Positions 26,958-36,145 of a stretch of DNA of 64,000 bases are shown here, one piece after another. The number at the start of each line of letters is the position of its first letter. Position 1 is the first letter of the stretch. The notes below the pieces were generated by a model, which saw only the letters and a list, made by a program, of their open reading frames with translations, ran no database searches and was not told the origin of the DNA. Origin of the DNA: CAWCGU01 sp963795195 (lineage in GTDB: Bacteria; Actinomycetota; Thermoleophilia; Solirubrobacterales; 70-9); NCBI GenBank assembly GCA_963795195.1, contig CAWCGU010000006.1, positions 1,364,001 through 1,428,000 of the forward strand. The letters are read 5' to 3'. Position numbers and translations under genes: made by a program.

Positions 26958-28526
26958 ATGGCCCAACGCCGCGCCCCCGCCCCCCTGCTCGTGGCCGGGC
27001 TGGCGGTCGGCGCCCTTGCGGCACTCCCGGTGGCCTACCTGGCGATCGTCGTCGCCGGCGACCCGCAGACCGCCTGGGACGCCATCTGGAACACCCGCAC
27101 GCTGGAGCTGGCAGTGCGCAGCCTCGGGCTCGCCGCCGCAGTCACGGCGACTGCCATCGCGATTGCCGTGCCGATCTCCTGGCTGACGGCGCGCACCGAC
27201 CTCCCCGGCCGCCGCGTCTGGACGGTTTTGACGGCCCTGCCCCTGGTCGTGCCGAGCTACATCGGGGCCTACGTGTTCGTCTCGGCCTTAGGCCCGCGCG
27301 GGGCGCTTCAGGACGGACTCGCCTGGCTTGGCGTCGAGCGCCTGCCGTCGATCTACGGCTTCGCCGGCGCCTGGCTCGTCCTCACCCTGTTCACCTACCC
27401 ACTCGTCCTGCTGACGGTTCGTGCCGCCTTCCAGCGGCTCGACCCCCAGCTCGAGGAGGCGGCGCGGGCGCTGGGCCGCGGTCCGCTGTCGAGCTTCACA
27501 TCGGTCGTGCTGCCGCAGCTGCGGCCGGCGATCGCGGGCGGCGGGCTGCTGGTTGCGCTCTACACGCTGTCTGACTTCGGGGCCGTCTCGATCATGCGCT
27601 TCAACACCTTCACGCGCGAGATCTACATCTCCTACACGGTCGGCTTTGACCGCACGGCCGCGGCGGCCCTGGCGGCACTGCTGGTCGTGCTGATGTTCGT
27701 TTTGCTCGCCTTGTACCTGCGACTTCGCAGCGAGGCGCCCGGTCACCGGGTCTCACCAGGCACGCAGCGCCTGGCGCCGCCCGTGCGGCTCGGGCGCTGG
27801 CGCTGGCCGGCCCTCGCCGCCTGCGGGTCGCTGGTCGCGATCGGGGTGCTGATGCCGGTCGCGGTGCTCGTCTACTGGGCGACCCAGGGGCTGGGTGACG
27901 GGATCGACGTCAGCGCGATCGCAGCGAACGCAGGCAACTCGCTGCTGGTCGCCGGGCTCGCGGCCGCGCTGGGAGCTGTCCTGGCGATGATCGTCGCCAT
28001 GCTCGCGCTTCGCGAGGGCAGCGCCCTCACCGGCATGATCGAGCGGGTCAGCTACACCGGCTACGCGCTCCCCGGCATCGTGATCGCGCTCTCGCTCGTC
28101 TTCTTCGCGACCCGCGTCGTGCTGCCGCTCTACCAGACGCTGGCGCTGCTGGTGGTGGCGCTGACGATCCACTACCTGCCGGTCGCGCTCGGCGCGGTCA
28201 GCGCGGCGCTGTTGCAGATCCCGCCGCGGCTGGAGGAGGCCGCTCGGACGCTCGGGCGAAACTCGGCCGACGTCGCCCGAACGGTGACCGCCCCGCTGGC
28301 GGCGGCGGGCATCGCCGGCGGGGCGGCGCTGCTGTTTGTGAACGCAATCAAGGAGCTACCCGCCACACTTGTACTTGCCCCGATCGGCTTCGAGACGCTG
28401 GCGATGGACATCTGGCAACAAACGACAACCGGGTTCTTTGAGGCGGCGGCAATTCCGGCGCTCGTGCTGCTGGCCGTCGCGGCGCCGCCGCTTTACCTGC
28501 TGAGCGGCCGGGGGGTACCGCGATGA
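26958..28526 (+). CDS. Iron(III) ABC transporter permease (FbpB type, two fused halves)
   Basis: 522 residues with about twelve membrane helices. Each half carries an EAA loop that contacts the ATPase: LEEAARALGRGPLSSFTSVVLPQLRPAIAGG near 155-190 and LEEAARTLGRNSADVARTVTAPLAAAGIAGG near 420-450. This duplicated layout is typical of FbpB/SfuB ferric permeases. The ATG directly follows the binding-protein stop; its own stop overlaps the ATPase start by 4 bp. Confidence 0.93.
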   Translation: MAQRRAPAPLLVAGLAVGALAALPVAYLAIVVAGDPQTAWDAIWNTRTLELAVRSLGLAAAVTATAIAIAVPISWLTARTDLPGRRVWTVLTALPLVVPSYIGAYVFVSALGPRGALQDGLAWLGVERLPSIYGFAGAWLVLTLFTYPLVLLTVRAAFQRLDPQLEEAARALGRGPLSSFTSVVLPQLRPAIAGGGLLVALYTLSDFGAVSIMRFNTFTREIYISYTVGFDRTAAAALAALLVVLMFVLLALYLRLRSEAPGHRVSPGTQRLAPPVRLGRWRWPALAACGSLVAIGVLMPVAVLVYWATQGLGDGIDVSAIAANAGNSLLVAGLAAALGAVLAMIVAMLALREGSALTGMIERVSYTGYALPGIVIALSLVFFATRVVLPLYQTLALLVVALTIHYLPVALGAVSAALLQIPPRLEEAARTLGRNSADVARTVTAPLAAAGIAGGAALLFVNAIKELPATLVLAPIGFETLAMDIWQQTTTGFFEAAAIPALVLLAVAAPPLYLLSGRGVPR

Positions 28527-29608
28527 GCGGCCGGGAGCAGACCGCGCTCGGCAGCGGTGTCGCCCTGCAGCTTTCCGGGCTGCGCAAGTCGTTCGGCCAG
28601 ACGCAGGCGGTCGCGGGCCTCGACCTCGATGTGGCCTCGTCGACGATCTGCTCGCTGCTCGGACCGAGCGGTTGCGGCAAGACAACCGCGCTGCGCCTGA
28701 TCGCCGGGCTCGAGCGCCCCGACGCCGGTTCGATTTCGATCGGGGGGCGAACCGTCGCCGACGGGGCAGCGGGGACGTGCCTGGCGCCGGAGGAACGACG
28801 GATCGGGATCGTCTTCCAGGACTACGCCCTGTTCCCCCACCTCGATGTTGCAGGCAACGTCGGCTACGGCCTCGGGCGCCGCCCCGACCCCGAACGCGTG
28901 GGCGAGGTGCTCGACCTGGTGGGCCTCGGCGCTGTCGCCGGCAGGCCCGTCCACGAGCTTTCCGGTGGCCAGCAGCAGCGGGTGGCACTCGCGCGGGCCC
29001 TGGCGCCGGCGCCTGAACTGCTGCTGCTCGACGAGCCGTTCTCCAACCTCGACGCCAGCCTGCGCGAGAAACTGCGGGCCGAGGTCGCGGCGATCCTGCG
29101 CGAGGCGGCTACGACCACGATTTTCGTGACGCACGACCAGGAGGAGGCCCTCAGCCTCGCCGACACCGTCGCGATCATGCGCGACGGGCAGATCGTCCAG
29201 GCCGGGTCCCCCGAGGAGATCTACGGCCAGCCGGCGACGCGCTGGATCGCCGAGTTCGTCGGCGAGGCCGAGGTGCTGACCGGCACGGCGGGCGACGGCT
29301 ACGTCGAGTGCGAGCTTGGGCGCATCGGCGTCGACCCAGGGTTTCGCGGGGCGGCCGACGTGATCGTGCGTCCCGAGTCGATCGCGCTCGGCACCTCCCC
29401 CAGCCCGAGGGGCGGGGACGCCGCTGGAGTCGTCGTCGCGCGCACCTTCTACGGGCACGATCAGCTCGTCCGCGTGCAGCTCGATTCCGGGCGCCAGATC
29501 CGCAGCCGCCGCCTCGGCTTTCCCGCCTGGCATCCGGGCGACCGCGTCAAGATCTGGATCGAGGGTCCGGTCAGCGTGATCGAGAACGCCGCCGCACCCA
29601 CGGGCTGA
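28523..29608 (+). CDS. Iron(III) ABC transporter ATP-binding protein (FbpC type)
   Basis: 361 residues. Walker A GPSGCGKTT near residue 50, Q-loop FQDYALFPHLDV, signature LSGGQQQR, Walker B LLLLDEPFSNLD and the switch His in VTHDQEEA are intact. The C-terminal region (about 240-360) is the TOBE-like regulatory domain of the iron/spermidine/sulfate class. Start ATGA overlaps the permease. Powers iron uptake; likely repressed under iron sufficiency through the boxes at 25821. Confidence 0.93.
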   Translation: MSGREQTALGSGVALQLSGLRKSFGQTQAVAGLDLDVASSTICSLLGPSGCGKTTALRLIAGLERPDAGSISIGGRTVADGAAGTCLAPEERRIGIVFQDYALFPHLDVAGNVGYGLGRRPDPERVGEVLDLVGLGAVAGRPVHELSGGQQQRVALARALAPAPELLLLDEPFSNLDASLREKLRAEVAAILREAATTTIFVTHDQEEALSLADTVAIMRDGQIVQAGSPEEIYGQPATRWIAEFVGEAEVLTGTAGDGYVECELGRIGVDPGFRGAADVIVRPESIALGTSPSPRGGDAAGVVVARTFYGHDQLVRVQLDSGRQIRSRRLGFPAWHPGDRVKIWIEGPVSVIENAAAPTG

Positions 29609-29640
29609 CCGGCATCTGCTCGGCGCTCCGCGGATCTGCC

Positions 29641-30387
29641 TCAGTAGGTGACCGAGGCCAGATAGAGCCCGTGCGGCGCCGCGGTGTCGCCGGCGGCCTC
29701 GCGAGGTGCGCCTTCGAGCAGCCGCTCGAAGTCCTCGAGGCCGCGCTTGCCCGCACCGACCTCGAGCATCGTTCCCACGATCACGCGCACCATGTGGCGC
29801 ATGAAGGCGTCGGCCTCGATCCAGAAGCACCAGATGTGATCGGACTCGGGATCCCCCTCCGGCAGCCACTTGCAACGACGCACGTCACGCTCGAAGCGAA
29901 CGTGCTCGGTGTCGGTGGGAGTGAAGGCTGTGAAGTCGTGCGTGCCGACGACAGCCGCGGCACACCGCCGAAGGGCGTCGATGTCGAGTGGGTGCGGCCA
30001 CCACAGCGCCCTCCCCTCCTCGAAGGGGATGCGAATCGGGGAAACGAGCAGGCGGTAGCAGTAAGTGCGCGATCGAGCGTCGCGGCGAGCGTCGAATCCA
30101 CTGGGCGCCGGCGCGACCTCGAGCACGGAAACGTCCTTCGCCAGCACCGCGTTAAGCCGCAGACCCAGGCGGGAGGGGAGCTCGGCCCTGGTGCGAAAGC
30201 TCGCGACCTGGGACCAGGCGTGGACCCCGGCATCAGTGCGCCCGGCGACGGTCAGCTGGATCTCCTGGCCGGTGATCTTCTTCAGCGCGGCTTCGAGGTC
30301 GCTCTGTACGGTCCGCTGACCGGGCTGGGCAGCCCAGCCGGCGAAGCGGGAGCCGTCATAGGCGATCGTGAGGCTGTACGTGGACAT
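29641..30387 (-). CDS. truA: tRNA pseudouridine(38-40) synthase TruA
   Basis: 248 residues, start MSTYSLTIAYDGSRFAGWAAQPGQRTVQ; upstream in-frame sequence is Arg-rich non-coding. The catalytic Asp is in GRTDAGVHAWSQVASF near residue 52. DFTAFTP and MRHMVRVIVGTMLEVGAGK complete the family pattern. Modifies the anticodon stem-loop of many tRNAs. In many actinobacteria truA follows rplQ; here two secreted-protein genes lie between them. Confidence 0.95.
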   Translation of the reverse strand: MSTYSLTIAYDGSRFAGWAAQPGQRTVQSDLEAALKKITGQEIQLTVAGRTDAGVHAWSQVASFRTRAELPSRLGLRLNAVLAKDVSVLEVAPAPSGFDARRDARSRTYCYRLLVSPIRIPFEEGRALWWPHPLDIDALRRCAAAVVGTHDFTAFTPTDTEHVRFERDVRRCKWLPEGDPESDHIWCFWIEADAFMRHMVRVIVGTMLEVGAGKRGLEDFERLLEGAPREAAGDTAAPHGLYLASVTY

Positions 30388-30482
30388 CGACGCGCGAGGG
30401 TAGCCCGGAACCGACCGCTGGGGCGGGAACGCTAGCCCGGCGCGACCCAGTGCATCGAGAAGAAGTCGCGAACGACCCAGCC

Positions 30483-31975
30483 CTACGGAACGCCGCGGCT
30501 GGTCTCGCACTTGGCGCGATCGCGCCTGCCGCCGCCGCCGTTGCACCTGTCCTTGCCCCTGCCGCCGATCAGGCGGTCGTTGCCTCTCGCGCCGTTCAGC
30601 CGGTCCTTCCCCGAGCCGCCCAGCAACCTGTCGTTGCCCGATCCGCCGTTCGCCCGGTCGTTCCCCCCTCCCAGGCAGACGACGTCGTTGCCGTCGACTC
30701 CGCGAACCACGTCGTTGCCGCGGCCGGCGACGATCACATCCGCCTCTGGGCGCCCGAGCAGCAGGTCCTGGCCGTGGGAGCCCAGCACCGTCGCCGCCTT
30801 GCCCTTGCACCTCGCCTCGGGTGAGGCCGGATCGATCTGGACGTCACCGAGTCTCGATCCCTGGGTGAACAGGTTCGGGAAGCGCACGTTCGGATCGCCA
30901 AACGGACAGCCGTTGGACGTCCCCGGCGCCGCGATCGCCGGGCAGAGGTCGGTGGTGTTGGGGACACCGTCGCCGTCGTCGTCGGGACAGCCGCTCGGGG
31001 TTGCGCCGGCCGTGTCGGGACAGGCGTCGGCTGTGCCCGTGACGCCGTCGCAATCGGGGTCATCGAGCGGCGGAGCGGTCGGACAGCCAGGCGGGTCCGG
31101 GATCGCCTGACGGCTGAACGTGTTGATCGCGTCGCCGCTGGCTGCGCCAACGTAGACGGAGTCATCCGTGGCGACAATGCTCTCGGCCGAGCCCAGCGAC
31201 TCGTTGCCCGTGCTCACGCAGGCACCCGTGGCCGGGGCAGGGTCATAGCAGCGCTGGTACGCCGGCGCGCCGTTGGCGCCGAGGCCGAACTGGGACACGA
31301 CCGAGCCGAAGCCGTCGCTCATGTAAAGCGTCTGGCCGTCCGGGCTGAGGGCGAGCTCAGTCCCGCCGAGGGTGCCGTCCACTCCGGGCGCCGGCATGCT
31401 CGTGCAGTCGCCGCCGGTCTGGTTGATCGTCTGCCGGCGATCGCCGGCAACGAATTAGGGATAGCGAAACAGGGCCCGCCGGCAAGGTCGTCGATGCAAA
31501 GGCCAAGCGTCAGGCTGCCGTCACCGTTGCGCGCGTACTGCGTGATCGCGTCGTGGCCGCCGATTCGTGCGCCGACCGCGTAGACCGCGTTTCCGGCCAC
31601 GGCGACGCCTCCGGGGTTCTGGTGCACCGCACCCAGGTTTCCGGGGTCGGTGCCGCAGGCCAGATCCGGCTCGTTCTCGTCGAAGCAGCCCTGGAACGCG
31701 AGCGTGCCCGCCGGCGCGCGGGTGAAGTGGGTCAACCCGTCGGTGGAGACCACGTAAAGCGAGTTCGCCGTCGGGCTCAGCGCAATTTCGACGACGCCGT
31801 CAAGCGTGGCGGGGGTCGGCGTCGTGCAATCGTCCCCGGCGGTGTCGTCGAGGCACGAGACAAAGGTCAGGTCGCCGAGCGCGGCGGAAGCCGCCGAAGG
31901 CAAAAGCAAGGCGATGCCCAAGGCCAGTGAAGCGAAGGCCGCTACCCGCCATCCCCCCTTCCAACTCGCCCGCAT
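30483..31975 (-). CDS. Secreted protein: beta-propeller-like region, TSP3-like calcium segment, RTX repeats; frame broken
   Basis: Signal peptide (AAFASLALGIALLLPSAASA). There follow repeated blocks of GTLAFQGCFDENE / GSLTLGLCIDDLAGGPC / SPDGQTLYMSDGFG type resembling a seven-bladed 40-residue-repeat propeller, a DxDxDG-rich DPDCDGVTGTADACPD...DDDGDGVPNTTDLCP segment (thrombospondin-3-like calcium motif), and finally RTX-like GGGNDRANGGSGNDRLLGGSGKDRL repeats. The frame breaks at 31432-31449, exactly at a perfect 18-bp palindrome; two surplus bases (or one missing) restore 497-498 codons. A surface calcium-binding protein of unknown role. Confidence 0.75.
31432..31449. repeat. Perfect 18-bp palindrome at a frame break
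   Basis: TGCCGGCGATCGCCGGCA is fully self-complementary and sits where the calcium-repeat gene loses its frame. Confidence 0.8.
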
Positions 31976-32056
31976 GGGCGAACTCTACTCACACTTGGGG
32001 TGGGTGCGACACAAAACCGATCCGAAGACGCCGGGACGGTGGCTGGCGGGCGGGGC

Positions 32057-32928
32057 TCAGCAGGCGTCGTAGACGTAGCGCGGGGACCCCGGCTGGCTGA
32101 CGAGCCGGTCGCGCAGCACAACAGAGATCTGCTCGCCGACCGTGCGGCAGGCCCTGTCGAAGTCCTTGCGCCGGTACTCGATCGCGATCACGAGGTCGCC
32201 GTAGACGCGCTGATAGCGACCGCACTCGTTGTAGCGCGCGCACTCCTCTGCGACGGCGAAGTCGAAGCCGGCCTTCGCAGCCTGCGCCGGCGTGACGTCG
32301 GCGGTGTTCTTCTGAGCGACGGCCAGCCCGAGCTCGTGTGCTCGCGCTGCGATCAGCTGCCGCGAAGGCCAAGCGCCTGTGCCTTGCCGAACGGAACCCG
32401 CTTGGCCAGCGGGGTGCCGTCGAAGCGCGTCCAGGAGTCGAGGTTGTCGTACTCGACCGCCTCGAAGCCCTTGTCGGCACAGCCCTGAATCATCTGCTGG
32501 ACCCACTCTGCCGCGGCGGCGCGCTTGCGCGCGTTGCGGATGTCGACCAGATACTCGCCGCCCCACTTCGGATCGTCGCCGAGCTTGTGAAGGACCAGGT
32601 TCCGCGGCCAGTTCGAGCGCTCGTCCGGGCGGTCGGTGCCGGGCTCTTCGGCCTGGGTCTGGAAGGCATTGACGTAGCAGACCGAGTAGACGGTGTCCTC
32701 GGCCGCCTCCCCGGAGAACCAGTCACGCGTGACCACGGTGACGCCATCGGGAAGTGGGTAGTCGCCGCCGATCTGATAGTCGAAGGCCGCGTCGGCCGGG
32801 GGCGGCGCGAAGGCCGGGGAGGCCTGGCGCCCGTCACCCGCAGCCAGTGAGACAGACAGGAGTACAGCCGCCACCGCCCCCGTGAAGGCCAAGACCACCA
32901 GCGCGCGCCTGCCCAGGAACTTCACCAT
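32057..32928 (-). CDS. Secreted GH114-like (endo-alpha-1,4-polygalactosaminidase family) enzyme, frame broken
   Basis: N-terminal signal anchor (ALVVLAFTGAVAAVLLSVSLA), then FDYQIGGDYPLPDGVTVVTRDW, VYSVCYVNAFQTQAEEP, EYLVDIRN, CADKGFEAVEYDNLDSW (the conserved E-x-D-N-x-D of TM1410/GH114 proteins), LGLAVAQKNTAD, AGFDFAVAEECARYNECGRY and a C-terminal AC. Two surplus bases near 32360 and 32371 separate the parts; removing both gives 290 codons. It would cleave galactosaminan-type glycans outside the cell, fitting the glycan-rich surroundings. Confidence 0.8.
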
Positions 32929-32982
32929 CCCTGTTGATTCTGAAGCATCGGACCAGCGCGTGCTGCGTCGGCCCGAAATCGC

Positions 32983-33337
32983 TCAGACCAGTTCGAGAAA
33001 GACCATCTCGGTCGCGTCCGAGCGGCGCGGGCCGAGCTTGACGATCCGCGTGTAGCCGCCGGGGCGCTCCGAGTAGCGCGGCGCAACCTCTTCGAAGAGC
33101 TTGTGCACCACGAAGCGGTCGTTGCCGAGCTCTGAGAGCGCCTGGCGCCGCGCATGCAGATCGCCGCGCTTGGCGAGCGTGATCAGCTTCTCGACCTCGG
33201 GCTTGGCCGCCTTGGCCTTTGCCTGGCTGGTCTTGATGCGCTCGTGCTCGATCACCTCACGGCAGAGGTTGCGCAGCAGCGCCTTGCGATGCGAGGCGTC
33301 GCGAGAGAGCTTGTGTCGGCTTCTTACCGTGTCGCAT
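32983..33337 (-). CDS. rplQ: 50S ribosomal protein L17, frame broken by one surplus base
   Basis: From ATG 33337 the frame reads MRHGKKPT and then goes wrong; deleting one base of the CCG at 33317-33319 gives MRHGKKRHKLSRDASHRKALLRNL, the universal L17 start. It then joins directly to EVIEHERIKTSQAKAKAAKPEVEKLI and runs to the end (117 residues). Without the correction only a GTG start at 33255 is left, which removes the rRNA-binding N-terminus. L17 is essential and single-copy, so this is almost certainly a sequence error. Last gene of the alpha operon behind rpoA. Confidence 0.9.
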
Positions 33338-33404
33338 TGTGGTTCGCGGTTCGCGCGGTTCGCGGCGTGGGAACGCTACTGCGAACTGCCCTCAGCCGAC
33401 TTCC

Positions 33405-34376
33405 CTAGCCGTCCCTCAGCAACAGGCCGAGCTGCGACAGCGATTCGACGACCTCGTCGGTCGAGCGCTTGCCGAAGTTCGGGATCGCATTCAGCTCCGA
33501 CTCGGACTTCAGGACCAGATCGCCGATCGTCTGGATGCCGGCGCGCTTGAGGCAGTTGTAGGCCCGCACGCCGATCTCGAGCTCCTCGATCAGACGGTCG
33601 TCGCCGTCCGGCAGGCCACGGCCACCGAGGTCGAGATCGTCGACAGCGCCGCCGATCGCGCTGCGGTCGGTCAGCTGCTCGACGCTCTCCGGGTCCGAGA
33701 AGATCGCGAGGCTCTTGATCAGGATCTCAGCGGCCTCACGCAGCGCGGTCGCCGGCTCGACGGAGCCGTCGGTCTCGATCTCGAGCGTGAGCTTGTCGAA
33801 GTCGGTGCGCTGCCCGACACGGGCGGCCTCGACGTTGTAGGCGGCGCGACGGATCGGCGAGTAGATCGAGTCGATCGGGATGACGCCGATCGGCAGCTCG
33901 TCGGACTTGTTCTCCTCGGCCGGGCTGTAGCCGCGGCCGCGGCCGATCGTCATGTAGATCTCGAGCTTGGTGCGCTTCTCGAGCGTGGCGATGTGGGTGT
34001 CCGGGTTGAGGATCTCGACGCCCGCGGGCAGGTCGATGTCCTTGGCCGAAACGTCGCCGGGACCGCTGGCGACCAGCGGGACCTCAACCTCGTCGGCGTC
34101 GGTGTGCATGCGCACGACGATGTCCTTGAGGTTGAGGACGATGTCGGTGACGTCCTCCTTGACCCCCGGGATCGTCGAGAACTCGTGGGCCACGCCCTCG
34201 ATCCTGACGCTCTTGATCGCGGCCCCGCCCAGGGAGGACAGCAGCACGCGGCGCAGGCTGTTGCCGAAGGTGTAGCCGAAGCCCTTGTCGAGGGGCTCGA
34301 TGGTGAAGGAGCCGCGGTTGTCGGCGACGTCTTCCTTGCTGATCTTCGGAATCTGGAAATCGGGCAGCGTGGTCAT
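33405..34376 (-). CDS. rpoA: RNA polymerase alpha subunit
   Basis: 323 residues; the second ATG (34376) has GAGG six bases upstream, the first (34382) abuts it. alphaNTD (residues 1-230) with FTIEPLDKGFGYTFGNSLRRVLLSSL dimerisation motif, a short linker, and alphaCTD with LEIGVRAYNCLKRAGIQTIGDLV, the UP-element/regulator-binding helix. Follows rpsD in the alpha operon. Confidence 0.96.
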   Translation of the reverse strand: MTTLPDFQIPKISKEDVADNRGSFTIEPLDKGFGYTFGNSLRRVLLSSLGGAAIKSVRIEGVAHEFSTIPGVKEDVTDIVLNLKDIVVRMHTDADEVEVPLVASGPGDVSAKDIDLPAGVEILNPDTHIATLEKRTKLEIYMTIGRGRGYSPAEENKSDELPIGVIPIDSIYSPIRRAAYNVEAARVGQRTDFDKLTLEIETDGSVEPATALREAAEILIKSLAIFSDPESVEQLTDRSAIGGAVDDLDLGGRGLPDGDDRLIEELEIGVRAYNCLKRAGIQTIGDLVLKSESELNAIPNFGKRSTDEVVESLSQLGLLLRDG

Positions 34377-34416
34377 GTACATCCTCAGTTCGTCTCGTTT
34401 GCGTGGGGGTGGAGCT

Positions 34417-35037
34417 CTACTTGGAGTAGAGCTCGACGATCAGCTGTTCCTGAACGGGCGTGGTGATCTCGCTTCGTTCGGGCAGCCTCAAGACCTTGGC
34501 CGTGAGTGAGTCGTGATCTGCCTGCAGCCACGGCGGGACTGCGGCGGTGAGCTCGGTGGCGGTGCGCACCAGCGGGTCGGCTGCGGAGCCGTCCTTGATC
34601 GCGATGATGTCGTTGGGGCGCACCTGATAAGAGGGGATGTCGACGCGGCGGCCGTTGACCGTCCAGTGGCCGTGTCGCACGAGCTGGCGCGACTGGCGGC
34701 GTGAGGCGGCGAAGCCGAGGCGGACGATGACATTGTCGAGTCGCGTCTCGAGCAGGCGCAGGAGGTTCTCACCGGTGACACCCGACTGGCGTGAGGCCTT
34801 GTCGTAGTAGCTGCGGAACTGCTTTTCGAGCAGCTGGTAGTAGCGGCGGGCCTTCTGCTTCTCGCGCAGCTGGACGCGATACTCGGACTGACGCATACGA
34901 CCGCGGCCGTGGTCGCCCGGCGGGTAGGAGCGGCGCTCGACGCCGCACTTGTCGGTCCCGCAGCGAGCCCCCTTGAGGAAGAGCTTCTGGCCCTCGCGGC
35001 GGCACTGCTTGCACTGTGGGGATGTATCTCTTGCCAT
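34417..35037 (-). CDS. rpsD: 30S ribosomal protein S4
   Basis: 206 residues. The N-terminal zinc-type Cys cluster is present (CKQCRREGQKLFLKGARCGTDKCG), then YRVQLREKQKARRYYQLLEKQF and the S4 RNA-binding domain LDNVIVRLGFAASRRQSRQLVRHGHWTVNG. Initiates 30S body assembly. Placed between rpsK and rpoA. Confidence 0.97.
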   Translation of the reverse strand: MARDTSPQCKQCRREGQKLFLKGARCGTDKCGVERRSYPPGDHGRGRMRQSEYRVQLREKQKARRYYQLLEKQFRSYYDKASRQSGVTGENLLRLLETRLDNVIVRLGFAASRRQSRQLVRHGHWTVNGRRVDIPSYQVRPNDIIAIKDGSAADPLVRTATELTAAVPPWLQADHDSLTAKVLRLPERSEITTPVQEQLIVELYSK

Positions 35038-35047
35038 TCGGTGCCTC

Positions 35048-35446
35048 CTAGACCCTGCGCCGCTTGCGGGGGCGGCAGCCGTTGTGGGCCTGGGGCGTGA
35101 CGTCCTTGACCGTGGTGATCTGAAGGCCGGCAGCCTGCAGCGAGCGGATTGCTGTCTCGCGACCGGAGCCTGCGCCCTTGGCGAGCACCTCGACGCGTTC
35201 GAGGCCGTGCTCCATGCCCTTGCGCGCGGCGGCGTCGGCGGTCACCTGCGCGGCGAACGGGGTCGACTTGCGGGAGCCCTTGAAGCCGGCACTACCGGCT
35301 GACTCCCAGCAGATCACGTTGCCCTCGGTGTCGGTGATCGTCACGATCGTGTTGTTGAACGAAGTCTTCACGTGGGCGACGCCGTAGGAGATGTTCTTCT
35401 TGACGCGGCGACGGGTGCGCCCCTTGGCCTTCTTGGGTTGCGGCAT
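35048..35446 (-). CDS. rpsK: 30S ribosomal protein S11
   Basis: 132 residues with basic N-terminus, GVAHVKTSFNNTIVTITD and the C-terminal DVTPQAHNGCRPRKRRRV signature. Platform protein of the 30S subunit. 11 bp behind rpsM and 10 bp ahead of rpsD. Confidence 0.97.
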   Translation of the reverse strand: MPQPKKAKGRTRRRVKKNISYGVAHVKTSFNNTIVTITDTEGNVICWESAGSAGFKGSRKSTPFAAQVTADAAARKGMEHGLERVEVLAKGAGSGRETAIRSLQAAGLQITTVKDVTPQAHNGCRPRKRRRV

Positions 35447-35457
35447 ACCTCAGATCC

Positions 35458-35841
35458 TCACTTCTTGGCCGGAGCCTTCTTCTTGCCGGCGATGCTGGCC
35501 CGCTTCGGCCCCTTGCGGGAACGGGCGTTGGTCTTGGTGCGCTGCCCGTTGACGGGCAGGCCGCGGCGGTGGCGCAGCCCCCGGTAGGAGCCGACCTCCA
35601 TCAGCCGCTTGATGTTCTGCGAACGCTCGCGGCGCAGGTCACCCTCGACCTCGCGCGACTCGACCGCCTGGCGAAGCTTGAGCTCCTCGTCCTCGGTGAG
35701 GTCCTTGACGTAGGTGTCGGGGTCGATCCCGACCTCCTTGAGGATGTCGTTGGAGGTCGAGCGGCCGACGCCGTAGACGTAGGTGAGCCCGATCTCAACC
35801 CGCTTGTTGAGCGGAACGTTTACCCCAGCGATACGTGCCAC
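35458..35841 (-). CDS. rpsM: 30S ribosomal protein S13
   Basis: 127 residues from GTG: ARIAGVNVPLNKRVEIGLTYVYGVG start, GSYRGLRHRRGLPVNGQRTKTNAR tRNA-contacting tail, and a Lys-rich end. Head protein contacting P-site tRNA. A perfect 14-bp palindrome covers its ribosome-binding site and the stop of rpmJ. Confidence 0.97.
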   Translation of the reverse strand: MARIAGVNVPLNKRVEIGLTYVYGVGRSTSNDILKEVGIDPDTYVKDLTEDEELKLRQAVESREVEGDLRRERSQNIKRLMEVGSYRGLRHRRGLPVNGQRTKTNARSRKGPKRASIAGKKKAPAKK

Positions 35842-35855
35842 TAGGTGATCACCTA
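35842..35855. repeat. 14-bp perfect palindrome at rpmJ stop / rpsM ribosome-binding site
   Basis: TAGGTGATCACCTA is self-complementary, contains the TAG of rpmJ and the AGGTGA Shine-Dalgarno of rpsM (minus strand). It may be chance or a small translational control hairpin. Confidence 0.4.
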
Positions 35856-35966
35856 ACCCTGTCTCTGCTTGTGACGGGGGTTGGTGCAGATGACGAGCAC
35901 GCGTCCGCGCCGCCGAATCACGCGGCAGCGCTCACACATTGGTTTTACGGACGCTCTTACCTTCAT
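35853..35966 (-). CDS. rpmJ: 50S ribosomal protein L36
   Basis: 37 residues: MKVRASVKPMCERCRVIRRR then a short VLVICTNPRHKQRQG end. The zinc ribbon CxxC...C...H (CERC, C, H) is complete, so this is the zinc-binding form. It is the first gene downstream of the inserted DNA that separates it from map; infA, normally just upstream, is not here. Confidence 0.95.
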   Translation of the reverse strand: MKVRASVKPMCERCRVIRRRGRVLVICTNPRHKQRQG

Positions 35967-36093
35967 CGCTCTCGCGTTGCTCGTATCGGACTAGAGGAAA
36001 ACCCGCGTATCCCAGGAAACGGACATGCAGGCACAAAACGGCCAAATGGCCGACGAAGGAGGATAGCAGGGGCGTTGTGAATGCCGTGCGCCA

Positions 36094-36118
36094 CCCCAGG
36101 CGTGCGAGACGCCTGGGG
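36094..36118. terminator. 9-bp GC hairpin upstream of the truncated DUF559 gene
   Basis: CCCCAGGCG (36094-36102), 7-nt loop, CGCCTGGGG (36110-36118), perfect pairing without a T-run. It lies between rpmJ and the inserted gene remnant and could stop antisense transcription from either side. Confidence 0.45.
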
Positions 36119-36145
36119 GTGTGCCGGACGCCTTGACGCTACCGG

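Noticed and set aside
30388..30810. N-terminal extension of truA
   Set aside because: The sequence is Arg/Gln-rich shadow of the calcium-repeat gene; TruA homology begins at ATG 30387.
35842..35855. Palindrome at rpsM considered as a fourth iron box
   Set aside because: Spacing between half-sites is six rather than four and one half-site is imperfect; it also contains a stop codon and Shine-Dalgarno, which can explain it.
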